Shown: positions 11,721-18,855 of the stretch, one piece after another
Layout of the letters: the number at the start of each line of letters is the position of its first letter
Numbering within the stretch: the first letter of the stretch is position 1
Program-made: the position numbers and the translations under genes
Assembly: GCF_041729615.1 (NCBI RefSeq)
Contig: NZ_CP154874.1
Coordinates: 2,671,001-2,735,000, forward strand
DNA: 64,000 nucleotides
Origin: Pseudomonas alcaligenes
GTDB lineage: Bacteria > Pseudomonadota > Gammaproteobacteria > Pseudomonadales > Pseudomonadaceae
Direction: 5' to 3'
Notes under the pieces: model-generated
What the model saw: only the letters and a program-made list of their open reading frames with translations
The model's database searches: none
Told to the model about the DNA's origin: nothing

Positions 11721-11758
11721 GTGGTGGTTTCGACGGCATTCCGTCACAAATCCACCAC
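11721..11758 (+). other. Imperfect hairpin between gshA and the RMF-like gene
   Basis: GTGGTGG at 11721-11727 pairs with CCACCAC at 11752-11758. The next TTT can pair with AAA across a one-base bulge, and a short inner GAC/GTC helix is possible. No T run follows, so it may be a leader structure or processing site rather than a terminator. Confidence 0.35.
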
Positions 11759-11821
11759 CTCGACCAGCCAGGCTGGCCGGCGCGGGCTAGCCTATGGGGA
11801 AACCCGTAACGGCCCGTCGCC

Positions 11822-12007
11822 ATGGACAACCACGACTGGAGCCTGGAGAGCCTGAACAAGGCCTACCAGCAAGGCTATATGGCCGGTCTCACCGGCCAGC
11901 CCATGCACCTGCAGCCCTATGCTGCCGAGGTGCCGGCCGCTGCCTGGGAGGCTGGCTGGGACGATGGCAACGAGCAGTTCAAGCAGCACCAGCGGCGCAG
12001 TGCCTGA
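11822..12007 (+). CDS. Small ribosome modulation factor-like protein
   Basis: A 61-residue protein. The pattern AYQQGYMAGLTGQ followed by a Pro-Tyr and then AAWEAGWDDG resembles E. coli RMF, which has a His-Gln-Arg-Gly-Tyr-x-Ala-Gly-Ile-Ala-Gly stretch and a later Trp-x-x-Gly-Trp. RMF dimerises 70S ribosomes in stationary phase. Unlike E. coli RMF, this protein is not strongly basic: it is rich in Glu, Asp and Gln, so ribosome binding should not be assumed. It stands alone between gshA and argA, with its own terminator immediately downstream. The ATG fits the start of the conserved region; the ribosome site is weak. Confidence 0.6.
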   Translation: MDNHDWSLESLNKAYQQGYMAGLTGQPMHLQPYAAEVPAAAWEAGWDDGNEQFKQHQRRSA

Positions 12008-12023
12008 TCCATCCCCCATGCAA

Positions 12024-12045
12024 AAGGGCCGCAATCGCGGCCCTT
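12024..12045. terminator. Bidirectional terminator between the RMF-like gene and argA
   Basis: A 9-bp stem (12024-12032 with 12037-12045) with a 4-base loop. The plus strand continues with cttgttt and the minus strand with TTTT, fitting the two converging genes on either side. Confidence 0.8.
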
Positions 12046-12062
12046 CTTGTTTCAGCGCAGGC

Positions 12063-13361
12063 TCAAAGCGCCTTTTCGAAGATCTTCGAATTGCGCTGGT
12101 AGTTGTACAGCGAGGCGCGCGCCGCCGGCAGGCGCTCGACGCCGCTGGCCTCGAAGCCGCGCTCCTGGAACCAGTGGGCGGTGCGCGTGGTGAGCACGAA
12201 CAGGGTCTTCAGGCCCAGCGCGCGGGCGCGCTCCTCGATGCGCTCGAGCAGTTCGTCGCCCCGGCCGCCATGGCGGTATTCCGGGTTGACCGCCAGGCAG
12301 GCCAGCTCACCGGCGTCCGAGTCGGCGATCGGGTAGAGCGCGGCGCAGGCGATGATCAGGCCGTCGCGCTCGACGATGCTGAACTGGCCGATCTCGCGCT
12401 CCAGCACCTCGCGCGAGCGGCGCACCAGGATGCCCTGGTCCTCCAGCGGGGTGATCAGCTCGATCAGGCCGCCGACGTCCTCGATGGTCGCCTCGCGCAG
12501 CGACTCGAACTGCTCCTGGTCGACCAGGGTGCCGCCGCCGTCGCGGGTGAACAGCTCGGTGAGCAGCGAGCCGTCCTCCATGTAGCTGACGATATGGCTG
12601 CGCTTGACTCCGCCGCGGCAGGCCTGGGCGGCGGCGTCGAGCAGCTCGGCCTGGTAGCAGCTGCCCAGGCGAGCCAGGTGCGCCGGCACCTGCTGCGGGC
12701 GTAGCTCGCGCACCAGCTTGCCGTGCTCGTCGAGCAGGCCACGCTCGGCAGAATAGAGCAGCAGCTTGTCGGCCTGCAGGTCGATGGCGGCGCGGGTGGC
12801 GACATCCTCGCAGGCCAGGTTGAAGATTTCCCCGGTGGGCGAATAGCCGAGCGCCGACAGCAGCACGATGCTGCGCTCGTCGAGCAGGCGGCCGATGCCC
12901 TTGCGGTCGACCCGGCGCACTTCGCCGGTGTGGTGATAGTCGATGCCGTCGACCACGCCGATCGGCCGCGCGGTGACGAAGTTGCCGCCGGACACGCGCA
13001 GGCGCGAGCCCTGCATCGGCGAGGCGGCCATGTCCATCGACAAGCGGGCTTCGATGGCGATGCGCAGGCGGCCGACGGCGTCGATCACGCAGTCCAGGGT
13101 CGGGCCGTCGGTGATGCGCAGGTCGCGGTGGTAGCGTGGGGTCAGCCCGCGCTCGGCCAGGCGCGCCTCGATCTGCGGGCGCGAGCCGTGCACCAGCACC
13201 AGGCGCACGCCGAGGCTGTGCAGCAGCACCAGGTCGTGGACGATGTTGCCGAAGTTCGGGTGTTCTACGCCCTCGCCGGGCAGCATGACCACGAAGGTGC
13301 AGTCGCGGTGGGCGTTGATGTAGGGCGAAGCGTGGCGGAGCCAGTTGACGTAGTCGTGCAT
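12063..13361 (-). CDS. argA: N-acetylglutamate synthase
   Basis: A 432-residue enzyme that acetylates glutamate with acetyl-CoA, the first step of arginine synthesis. The N-terminal amino-acid-kinase-like domain (LVLVHGSRPQIEARLAERG, LLSALGYSPTGEIFNL) carries the arginine feedback site in this family, and the C-terminal GNAT domain (ACLAVNPEYRHGGRGDELL, TTRTAHWFQERGF) carries the acetyl-CoA loop. The ATG before HDYVNWLRHASPYI is chosen because it matches the known Pseudomonas ArgA start; an upstream in-frame extension of 31 residues runs into the palindromic REP-like cluster and is unlikely to be translated. Transcription is toward the terminator shared with the RMF-like gene. argE lies directly upstream on the same strand. 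Confidence 0.95.
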   Translation of the reverse strand: MHDYVNWLRHASPYINAHRDCTFVVMLPGEGVEHPNFGNIVHDLVLLHSLGVRLVLVHGSRPQIEARLAERGLTPRYHRDLRITDGPTLDCVIDAVGRLRIAIEARLSMDMAASPMQGSRLRVSGGNFVTARPIGVVDGIDYHHTGEVRRVDRKGIGRLLDERSIVLLSALGYSPTGEIFNLACEDVATRAAIDLQADKLLLYSAERGLLDEHGKLVRELRPQQVPAHLARLGSCYQAELLDAAAQACRGGVKRSHIVSYMEDGSLLTELFTRDGGGTLVDQEQFESLREATIEDVGGLIELITPLEDQGILVRRSREVLEREIGQFSIVERDGLIIACAALYPIADSDAGELACLAVNPEYRHGGRGDELLERIEERARALGLKTLFVLTTRTAHWFQERGFEASGVERLPAARASLYNYQRNSKIFEKAL

Positions 13362-13387
13362 TGAGAGTGTTCGCAGTACGGGGTCCA

Positions 13388-13480
13388 TGACTCCCCTATC
13401 CCGCTTGCGGGATAGGGGCCGGGGGAGAGGGACATAAGCTCGCCCTCTCCCCAACCCTCTCCCATGAATGGGAGAGGGGG
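13388..13480. repeat. REP-like cluster of palindromes between argE and argA
   Basis: Three nested or adjacent palindromes fill most of this gap. One is CCCCTATCCCGC at 13393-13404 with its exact complement at 13407-13418. A second pairs GGGGAGAGGG (about 13422-13431) with CCCTCTCCCC (about 13443-13452). The third pairs CCCTCTCCCAT (13455-13465) with 13468-13478. This CT/AG-rich architecture is typical of dispersed REP/MITE-like intergenic repeats. Only one copy is in the window, so dispersal is inferred. Confidence 0.6.
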
Positions 13481-13534
13481 TAGTCCGTGGTTATCGTCGT
13501 AGCACAGTGAACAGGCTCCGGTCGGTCTGGCGGG

Positions 13535-14674
13535 TCATAGGCAGTAGTGCTGGATCAGCTGGCGCAGCAGGGTTACGGTCGGTTCGATGCGCGCCAGCTC
13601 GAGAAATTCCCCCGGCAGGTGGGCACAGGCGATGTCGCCCGGGCCGAGGACGATGGTCTCGCAGCCGAGCTGCTGAAGATACGGGGCTTCGGTGCCGAAT
13701 GCCACCGCCTGCGCTGCATGCCCGGTGAGCTTTTCCGCAACGCGCACCAGTTCGCTGTCGGCGCTCTGCTCGAAGGGCGGCACGTTGGCGAACAGCGGCG
13801 CGTAGTCGATGCGCACCTGGTGCCGCTCGGCCAGCGGTGCCAGCTTGCCACGGATGGCCGCGCGCAGCTGCTCCGGGTCCATGCCCGGCAGCGGGCGCAG
13901 GTCGAATTCCAGGGCGCACTGGCCGCAGATGCGGTTGGGGTTGTCGCCGCCGTGGATGCAGCCGAGGTTGAGGGTCGGCTGCGGCACGCCGAACTGCGGG
14001 TTGTGGAACTCGCGCTGCCATTGCGCACGCAGGGCACGCAGCTCGCCCATCACATCCTGCATGGCCTCCAGGGCGCTATGGCCGAGGCTGGGGTCGGAGC
14101 TGTGGCCGCTCTGCCCGAGGATGTCGATGCGTTCCATCATCACGCCCTTGTGCAGGCGGATCGGCTTGAGGCCGGTCGGCTCGCCGATCACTGCCGCGCG
14201 CCCCAGGGGCCGGCCAGCCGCAGCCAGAGCGCGCGCGCCGGCCATCGAGCTTTCCTCGTCGCAGGTGGCCAGCACCAGCAGCGGCTGCTTGAAGGGCCTA
14301 TCGAGCAGCCCGCGCACCGCCTCGATCACCAGCGGGAAGAAGCCCTTCATGTCGCATACGCCGAGGCCCACCCAGCGGTCGCCGACCTGGGTCAGTCTCA
14401 ATGGGTCGCTCTGCCACAGGGCGGCGTCGAACGGCACTGTGTCGCTGTGTCCGGCCAGCACCAGACCGCCGGGGCCGCTGCCGAAGCTGGCCAGCAGGTT
14501 GGCCTTGCCCGGTGCGATCTCCTGGATCTCGCAGGCGAAGCCGAGCTCGGCCAGCCAGTTGGCCAGCAGGTCGATGACAGCGCGGTTGGACTGGTCCCAG
14601 TGCGCCTGGGTGCAACTCACCGAAGGCGCGGCGATCAGCGCGGCGAACTGGTCTTTGAGGGAAGGCAAGGGCAT
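13535..14674 (-). CDS. argE: Acetylornithine deacetylase
   Basis: A 379-residue zinc peptidase (M20 family) that removes the acetyl group from N-acetylornithine. The metal ligands and catalytic residues appear as LAGHSDTVP, GLGVCDMKGF, LATCDEESS, GEPTGLKP and, near the C-terminus, ACAHLPGEF. The dimerisation domain sits between them (SGHSSDPSLGHSALEAM). The start MPLPSLKDQFAALI is preferred to an upstream in-frame ATG that would add ten Arg/Pro-rich residues. The gene lies upstream of argA on the same strand, separated by the REP-like cluster. Some Pseudomonas also carry argJ, which makes argE redundant; that cannot be judged here. Confidence 0.92.
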   Translation of the reverse strand: MPLPSLKDQFAALIAAPSVSCTQAHWDQSNRAVIDLLANWLAELGFACEIQEIAPGKANLLASFGSGPGGLVLAGHSDTVPFDAALWQSDPLRLTQVGDRWVGLGVCDMKGFFPLVIEAVRGLLDRPFKQPLLVLATCDEESSMAGARALAAAGRPLGRAAVIGEPTGLKPIRLHKGVMMERIDILGQSGHSSDPSLGHSALEAMQDVMGELRALRAQWQREFHNPQFGVPQPTLNLGCIHGGDNPNRICGQCALEFDLRPLPGMDPEQLRAAIRGKLAPLAERHQVRIDYAPLFANVPPFEQSADSELVRVAEKLTGHAAQAVAFGTEAPYLQQLGCETIVLGPGDIACAHLPGEFLELARIEPTVTLLRQLIQHYCL

Positions 14675-14748
14675 CGGCGGTCTCCGCGGGCGACGGCCCA
14701 TCATAGGGCCATCGGCGCCGCGGAATAAACCGCCTGCGGAAGGGCTTC

Positions 14749-16014
14749 TTAGAGGAAGATGCCGCGCAGGATCAGGAAGAACAGGATCGACAGGCCGGCG
14801 CCGACCGGCAGGGTGATGATCCAGGACATGAAGATCGAGCCGATCACGCCCAGGTTCAGCGCGCCGATGCCGCGGGCGATGCCGATGCCGAGCACGGCAC
14901 CGACCAGGGTGTGGGTGGTGGATACCGGCAAGCCGATGGCCGAGGCGCCGACCACGGTGGAGGCGGTGGCCAGCTCGGCGGCGAAGCCGCGGCTGGGGGT
15001 CAGCTCGGTGATTTCCTTGCCGATGGTGGCGATCACCTTGTAGCCATAGGTGGCCAGGCCGATGACGATGCCGATGGCGCCGAGCAGCAGCACCCAGCCC
15101 GGCACGGCGGACTTGGCGGCGATCTCGGCGGTGCCGTTGGACTCGATCACGCCGACGATGGCGGCCAGCGGGCCGACGGCGTTGGCCACGTCGTTGGCAC
15201 CGTGGGCGAAAGCGATGGCGCAGGCGGTGAAGATCATCAGCACGGCGAACACGCGTTCGACGCTGGCGAAGTGGAAGGCCTTGTCGGCTTCCTCGTCGAT
15301 CTGGATGCGGCTGAGGATGGCGATGCCGAGCAGCATCACCAGGGCGCCGACACCCACCGACAGCAGCAGGCTTTCATTGCTGGAGAGGTTCAGGCCGATG
15401 TGCTTGAGCCCCTTGGACAGGGTCATGATCGACACCATGAAGCCGGTCAGGAACATGTACAGCGGCACGAAGCGCTTGGCGTTCTTGAACGGGCTGTCGG
15501 TGTTGATGATCAGCGCCTGCACGCTCATGAACAGGCCGAAGGCGACCAGGCCGGAGAGGAAGGGGGTGACCACCCAGCTGGCGACGATCGGGCCGACCGA
15601 CTCCCAGTGCACGGCGTCGGTGGATACGCCGACCGCGGCGAAGCCGATCACCGCGCCGACGATGGAGTGGGTGGTGGACACCGGCCAGCCCTTGCGGGTG
15701 GCGATCAGCAGCCAGGTGCCGGCGGCCAGCAGCGCCGACATCATGCCCAGCACCATCAGGTCGGGGCTGATGGCCTCGGCGTCGACGATGCCGTTCTTGA
15801 TGGTCTCGGTGACTTCGCCACCGGCCAGGTAGGCGCCGCAGAACTCGAAGACCATGGCGATCAGGATCGCCTGCTTGATGGTCAGTGCGCGCGAGCCCAC
15901 CGAGGTGCCCATGGCGTTGGCCACGTCGTTGGCGCCGACGCCCCAGGCCATGAAGAAGCCGAACAGGCAGGCGAGTACCAGGAGTACGAAGCCGTAATCC
16001 GCAATAAGAGACAT
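14749..16014 (-). CDS. PiT family inorganic phosphate transporter
   Basis: A 421-residue inner-membrane symporter with about ten hydrophobic helices. The duplicated family signature is seen as GANDVANAMGTSVGSRAL near the N-terminus and HGANDVANAVGPLAAIVG in the second half; each half also carries a VSTTH motif (WPVSTTHSIVGAV, LPVSTTHTLVGAV). PiT proteins import phosphate with protons or sodium, usually as metal-phosphate. It is 39 bases downstream of the DUF47 gene on the same strand, a conserved pairing in which the PhoU-like protein is thought to control the transporter. Confidence 0.92.
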   Translation of the reverse strand: MSLIADYGFVLLVLACLFGFFMAWGVGANDVANAMGTSVGSRALTIKQAILIAMVFEFCGAYLAGGEVTETIKNGIVDAEAISPDLMVLGMMSALLAAGTWLLIATRKGWPVSTTHSIVGAVIGFAAVGVSTDAVHWESVGPIVASWVVTPFLSGLVAFGLFMSVQALIINTDSPFKNAKRFVPLYMFLTGFMVSIMTLSKGLKHIGLNLSSNESLLLSVGVGALVMLLGIAILSRIQIDEEADKAFHFASVERVFAVLMIFTACAIAFAHGANDVANAVGPLAAIVGVIESNGTAEIAAKSAVPGWVLLLGAIGIVIGLATYGYKVIATIGKEITELTPSRGFAAELATASTVVGASAIGLPVSTTHTLVGAVLGIGIARGIGALNLGVIGSIFMSWIITLPVGAGLSILFFLILRGIFL

Positions 16015-16053
16015 AAGTAGTTTTACCCGTTATCCCAGAAAGGACACTGGCGC

Positions 16054-16731
16054 TTAGCGCGCCAGCAGTTGTTCCAGACGGTTGCCCACGCGTTGGGCAC
16101 GGTCGGCGACATCGCCGACCCAGTCGATGATCTGGTAGAGGAACATCACGTCCACGGCCGGCATGTCCTTCTCCAGCTTGAACAAGGCGCGGCGCACCTC
16201 GATCTGCAGGCGGTCGGTGTCGTCCTCGATATCGTCGAGTTCCTCCACCAGGGTTTCCACCAGCTTGGCCTCGCGGCCGCCGAAACCGGTTTCCAGCAGC
16301 TCGTCCAGCTCGTTCATGGCCTTCAGCGCCTGGGCGCTGGCATCCACTGTGCGCTGCACGAAGGTGCGGATCAGCGGCTGCAGCTCGGTGGGGATCGCCA
16401 TCTCGCGGCCGAGCATCAGGCCGGCGATGTCCTTGGCGCGGTTGGCGACTTTGTCCTGTACACTGAGCAGTTCGAGCAGGTCCGAACGCGGCACCGGCAG
16501 GAACAGGCTCTTGGGCAGGTGCAGGCGCACGCTTTTCTTCAGCTTGTCCGCTTCCTTCTCCAGGCGCACCATTTCCTGCTGCACCTGGGCCACCTGGGTC
16601 CAGTCCTGCGCCATCACCGCCTCGAAGAAGGGCACCAGGTTGGCTGCACATTCATGAGCCTTGGCGATGTGTTGCTGCATGGGGCCGATCGGCGAACGAC
16701 CGAACAGGCTGACGAAGGGATTGGTTGGCAT
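16054..16731 (-). CDS. PhoU-like DUF47 protein (TIGR00153 family)
   Basis: A 225-residue all-helical cytoplasmic protein starting MPTNPFVSLFGRSPIGPMQQH, with the PhoU-like acidic helix segments EFLDEL-type clusters (VETLVEELDDIEDDTDRL, QIIDWVGDVADRAQRVGNR). It is the first gene of a two-gene unit with the PiT transporter. Family knowledge suggests it gates or stabilises PiT according to phosphate or polyphosphate state; nothing in the sequence demonstrates it. A TATACT hexamer on the coding strand at 16768-16763 is a possible -10, but no -35 is obvious. Confidence 0.88.
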   Translation of the reverse strand: MPTNPFVSLFGRSPIGPMQQHIAKAHECAANLVPFFEAVMAQDWTQVAQVQQEMVRLEKEADKLKKSVRLHLPKSLFLPVPRSDLLELLSVQDKVANRAKDIAGLMLGREMAIPTELQPLIRTFVQRTVDASAQALKAMNELDELLETGFGGREAKLVETLVEELDDIEDDTDRLQIEVRRALFKLEKDMPAVDVMFLYQIIDWVGDVADRAQRVGNRLEQLLAR

Positions 16732-16852
16732 GGGGGATACCCCTGGCTAAAAAGAGGCGGCAAGTATACGGATCACCTTTGGCCCCCGCCAGCGGGCTGC
16801 CAAGCGGTCCGTCGGCCGAGACTTCCCAGCGATATTAGTAGAATTGCCATCC

Positions 16853-17437
16853 ATGACCTTCGCTCAACTCAAACGCTACTGGCATATCGAACTGCTCGGC
16901 GGTACTGACAAGCGCTTCACCTGGCGCCGCCTGCGCGAGAAGTATCGGCAGCGCTCGCGCTACCGCTACCTGTTCTGGTTCCGTTTCGCCCAGTACCTGC
17001 AAAGCAGCCGCTTCAAGTTCCTGCGCAAGCGTGCCCAGCGCCTCGGCGACCGTATCGCCGAACGCTTCGGCATCGAGATCGCACTCGGCGCGCAGATCGG
17101 CGAGGGGCTGTTCATTCCCCACCCGGTCGGCATCGTCATCACCCGCAAGGCGGTGATCGGCAGGAACTTCAGCATCTTCCAGAACACCACCATCGGGCAG
17201 AAGAACGATGCCAGCGCACCCATCCGCATCGGTGACAATGTCACGATCGGGGCCAACGCCTGCATCATCGGCGACGGCCTGCGCATCGGCGACAATGTCA
17301 CCATCGCCGCGGCCGCCTTCGTCAACAAGGACATCCCCGACGACCACCTGTTCGTCACCCGCTACGCCTCGGAGCAGATCGAGCAACAGGCCGGTCCGTC
17401 CCCGATCAGTACCCGTCATTCCCGCCAGGCCAGATGA
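16853..17437 (+). CDS. Serine acetyltransferase-like hexapeptide transferase
   Basis: A 194-residue protein of the left-handed beta-helix acyltransferase superfamily. An N-terminal helical part (YRYLFWFRFAQYLQSSRFK) precedes hexapeptide repeats (IGEGLFIPHPVGIVITRKAV, ISIFQNTTIGQ-like segment, IRIGDNVTIGANACIIGDG, LRIGDNVTIAAAAFVNKDIP). It contains the PHPVGIVI segment with the His used by serine acetyltransferases, but family members of this length also act in O-acetylation of cell-surface glycans. A cysteine-biosynthetic role should therefore not be assumed. The ATG is chosen over a TTG nine bases upstream. CYTH-CHAD follows after 18 bases, suggesting one transcript. Confidence 0.8.
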   Translation: MTFAQLKRYWHIELLGGTDKRFTWRRLREKYRQRSRYRYLFWFRFAQYLQSSRFKFLRKRAQRLGDRIAERFGIEIALGAQIGEGLFIPHPVGIVITRKAVIGRNFSIFQNTTIGQKNDASAPIRIGDNVTIGANACIIGDGLRIGDNVTIAAAAFVNKDIPDDHLFVTRYASEQIEQQAGPSPISTRHSRQAR

Positions 17438-17455
17438 CCTCTGCCGCAGAGTCCT

Positions 17456-18820
17456 ATGAATAAAGAAACCGAAATCAAGCTGCGCGTCAGCCGCGAGACC
17501 CTCAATGCCCTGCGCGAGCACCCGCTGCTGAAGAAGCGCAACAAGTCCGGCTGGGAAACCCGCGAGCTGTTCAACCAGTACTACGACACCCCGCAGCGCG
17601 ATCTGGCCGCGGCCCGCGTGGCGCTGCGCCTGCGCCGCGATGGCGAGCAGTTCATCCAGACCCTGAAGACCCGCGGCCAGAGCGTGGCCGGGCTGTCCGA
17701 GCGCAACGAGTGGGACTGGTACCTGAAGAAGGCCAAGCTGGACACCAAGCTGCTCGGCGACGAGTGCTGGCCGGCCAGCCTGGCCGAGCTGGACAAGAAG
17801 AGCCTGCAGCCGATCTTCACCACCGACTTCGTTCGCCAGAAGGCCGAGATCGCCTGGGGGCGCGGCAAGGCCAGGACGGTGATCGAGGCGGCCCTCGATC
17901 TGGGCAAGGTGCTCGCCGGCGAGGGCGAGGAGGAGATCTGCGAGCTGGAGCTGGAGCTGCGCCAGGGCGAGCCGGCGGCGCTGCTGGAGCTGGCCTGCGA
18001 GCTGGCCGCCGACCTGCCGCTGATGCCCTGTGACATCAGCAAGGCCGAGCGCGGCTACCGCCTGTTCGATGCCGCCAGCTACAGCCTGAGTCTGCCGTTG
18101 CCTGCGCTGAACGCCGAGATGAGTCTGGATGACGCCTTCGCGGCCATCGCCTGGCACCTGCTCGGCAGCAGCCAGCGCCTGGCCGAGCAGTACCGCTGGA
18201 ACGGTCACTGGAAACTGCTGGAGCAGTGGCTGCAGCAGCTGATCGACCTGCGTGCCCTGCTCGGCAGCCTCGGCCAGGCCGCGCCGCGCGCCTCCAGCCG
18301 TGAGCTGCGCGAAGGCCTGGACGCGCTGCTGGGCGACTGGCGGCCGCGCCTGGCTGCCGGCCGCGACGACGAGGCGCTGCGCCACAACGCACTGGCCATG
18401 TTCGCCGGCGAGCTGCAGGGCAATCGTTGGGGCCTGCTGTCGCTCCAGCTGTCGCGCTGGCTGCTGCTGCGTGGCTGGACCCTCGGCCGCAACGCCCGCG
18501 GCGAGCGCCAGGGCGCGGCGCCTCTGGGCAACTGGCTGCCGACCCTGCTGGCCGAGGAGGCCGCGGGCCTGCGCCTGAAGCACTACCAGCAGTTCCCCGA
18601 GGCCCTGGCCGAACAGCTGCCGCGCTTCGAGCGCCTGCAGGCCTGGCTGCGCCTGGCGCGGCAGGTGCCCGAGCTGCCGGAGCTGGATCGCCTGTATGGC
18701 GAGCTGGACAAGCTGGAGGCGCTGGCCGGGCGCGGCAACGATACCGAGGTGTTGGCCGCGCGGGTGGCACAAGCCCATACTGTGGCCACGCTCAAACCCT
18801 GGAAGCTGCTGTTGAAATAA
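17456..18820 (+). CDS. CYTH-CHAD domain protein, probable inorganic triphosphatase
   Basis: A 454-residue protein. The N-terminal CYTH domain begins with the ExExK signature (ETEIKLRV) and continues with VALRLRRDGEQFIQTLKTRG, IEAALDLG and ELELELRQGEP, supplying the acidic and basic residues that line the triphosphate tunnel. The C-terminal half (from about 220) is helical and rich in Arg/His like CHAD domains, which bind polyphosphate. E. coli YgiF, of similar length and order, is an inorganic triphosphatase. The neighbouring PiT/DUF47 genes also concern phosphate, so a link to phosphate or polyphosphate handling is an inference. The GspE-type ATPase gene starts 36 bases downstream. Confidence 0.85.
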   Translation: MNKETEIKLRVSRETLNALREHPLLKKRNKSGWETRELFNQYYDTPQRDLAAARVALRLRRDGEQFIQTLKTRGQSVAGLSERNEWDWYLKKAKLDTKLLGDECWPASLAELDKKSLQPIFTTDFVRQKAEIAWGRGKARTVIEAALDLGKVLAGEGEEEICELELELRQGEPAALLELACELAADLPLMPCDISKAERGYRLFDAASYSLSLPLPALNAEMSLDDAFAAIAWHLLGSSQRLAEQYRWNGHWKLLEQWLQQLIDLRALLGSLGQAAPRASSRELREGLDALLGDWRPRLAAGRDDEALRHNALAMFAGELQGNRWGLLSLQLSRWLLLRGWTLGRNARGERQGAAPLGNWLPTLLAEEAAGLRLKHYQQFPEALAEQLPRFERLQAWLRLARQVPELPELDRLYGELDKLEALAGRGNDTEVLAARVAQAHTVATLKPWKLLLK

Positions 18821-18855
18821 GCTGCCCATCCCGTCATCCGCCCAAAGGGAGCGCC

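Noticed and set aside
13468..13728. An 86-codon plus frame starting in the REP-like cluster
   Set aside because: It begins within palindromes and runs antisense into argE without a recognisable domain.
16835..18829. A 664-codon minus frame over the acetyltransferase and CYTH-CHAD genes
   Set aside because: Antisense shadow; the plus strand shows hexapeptide repeats and an ExExK motif.
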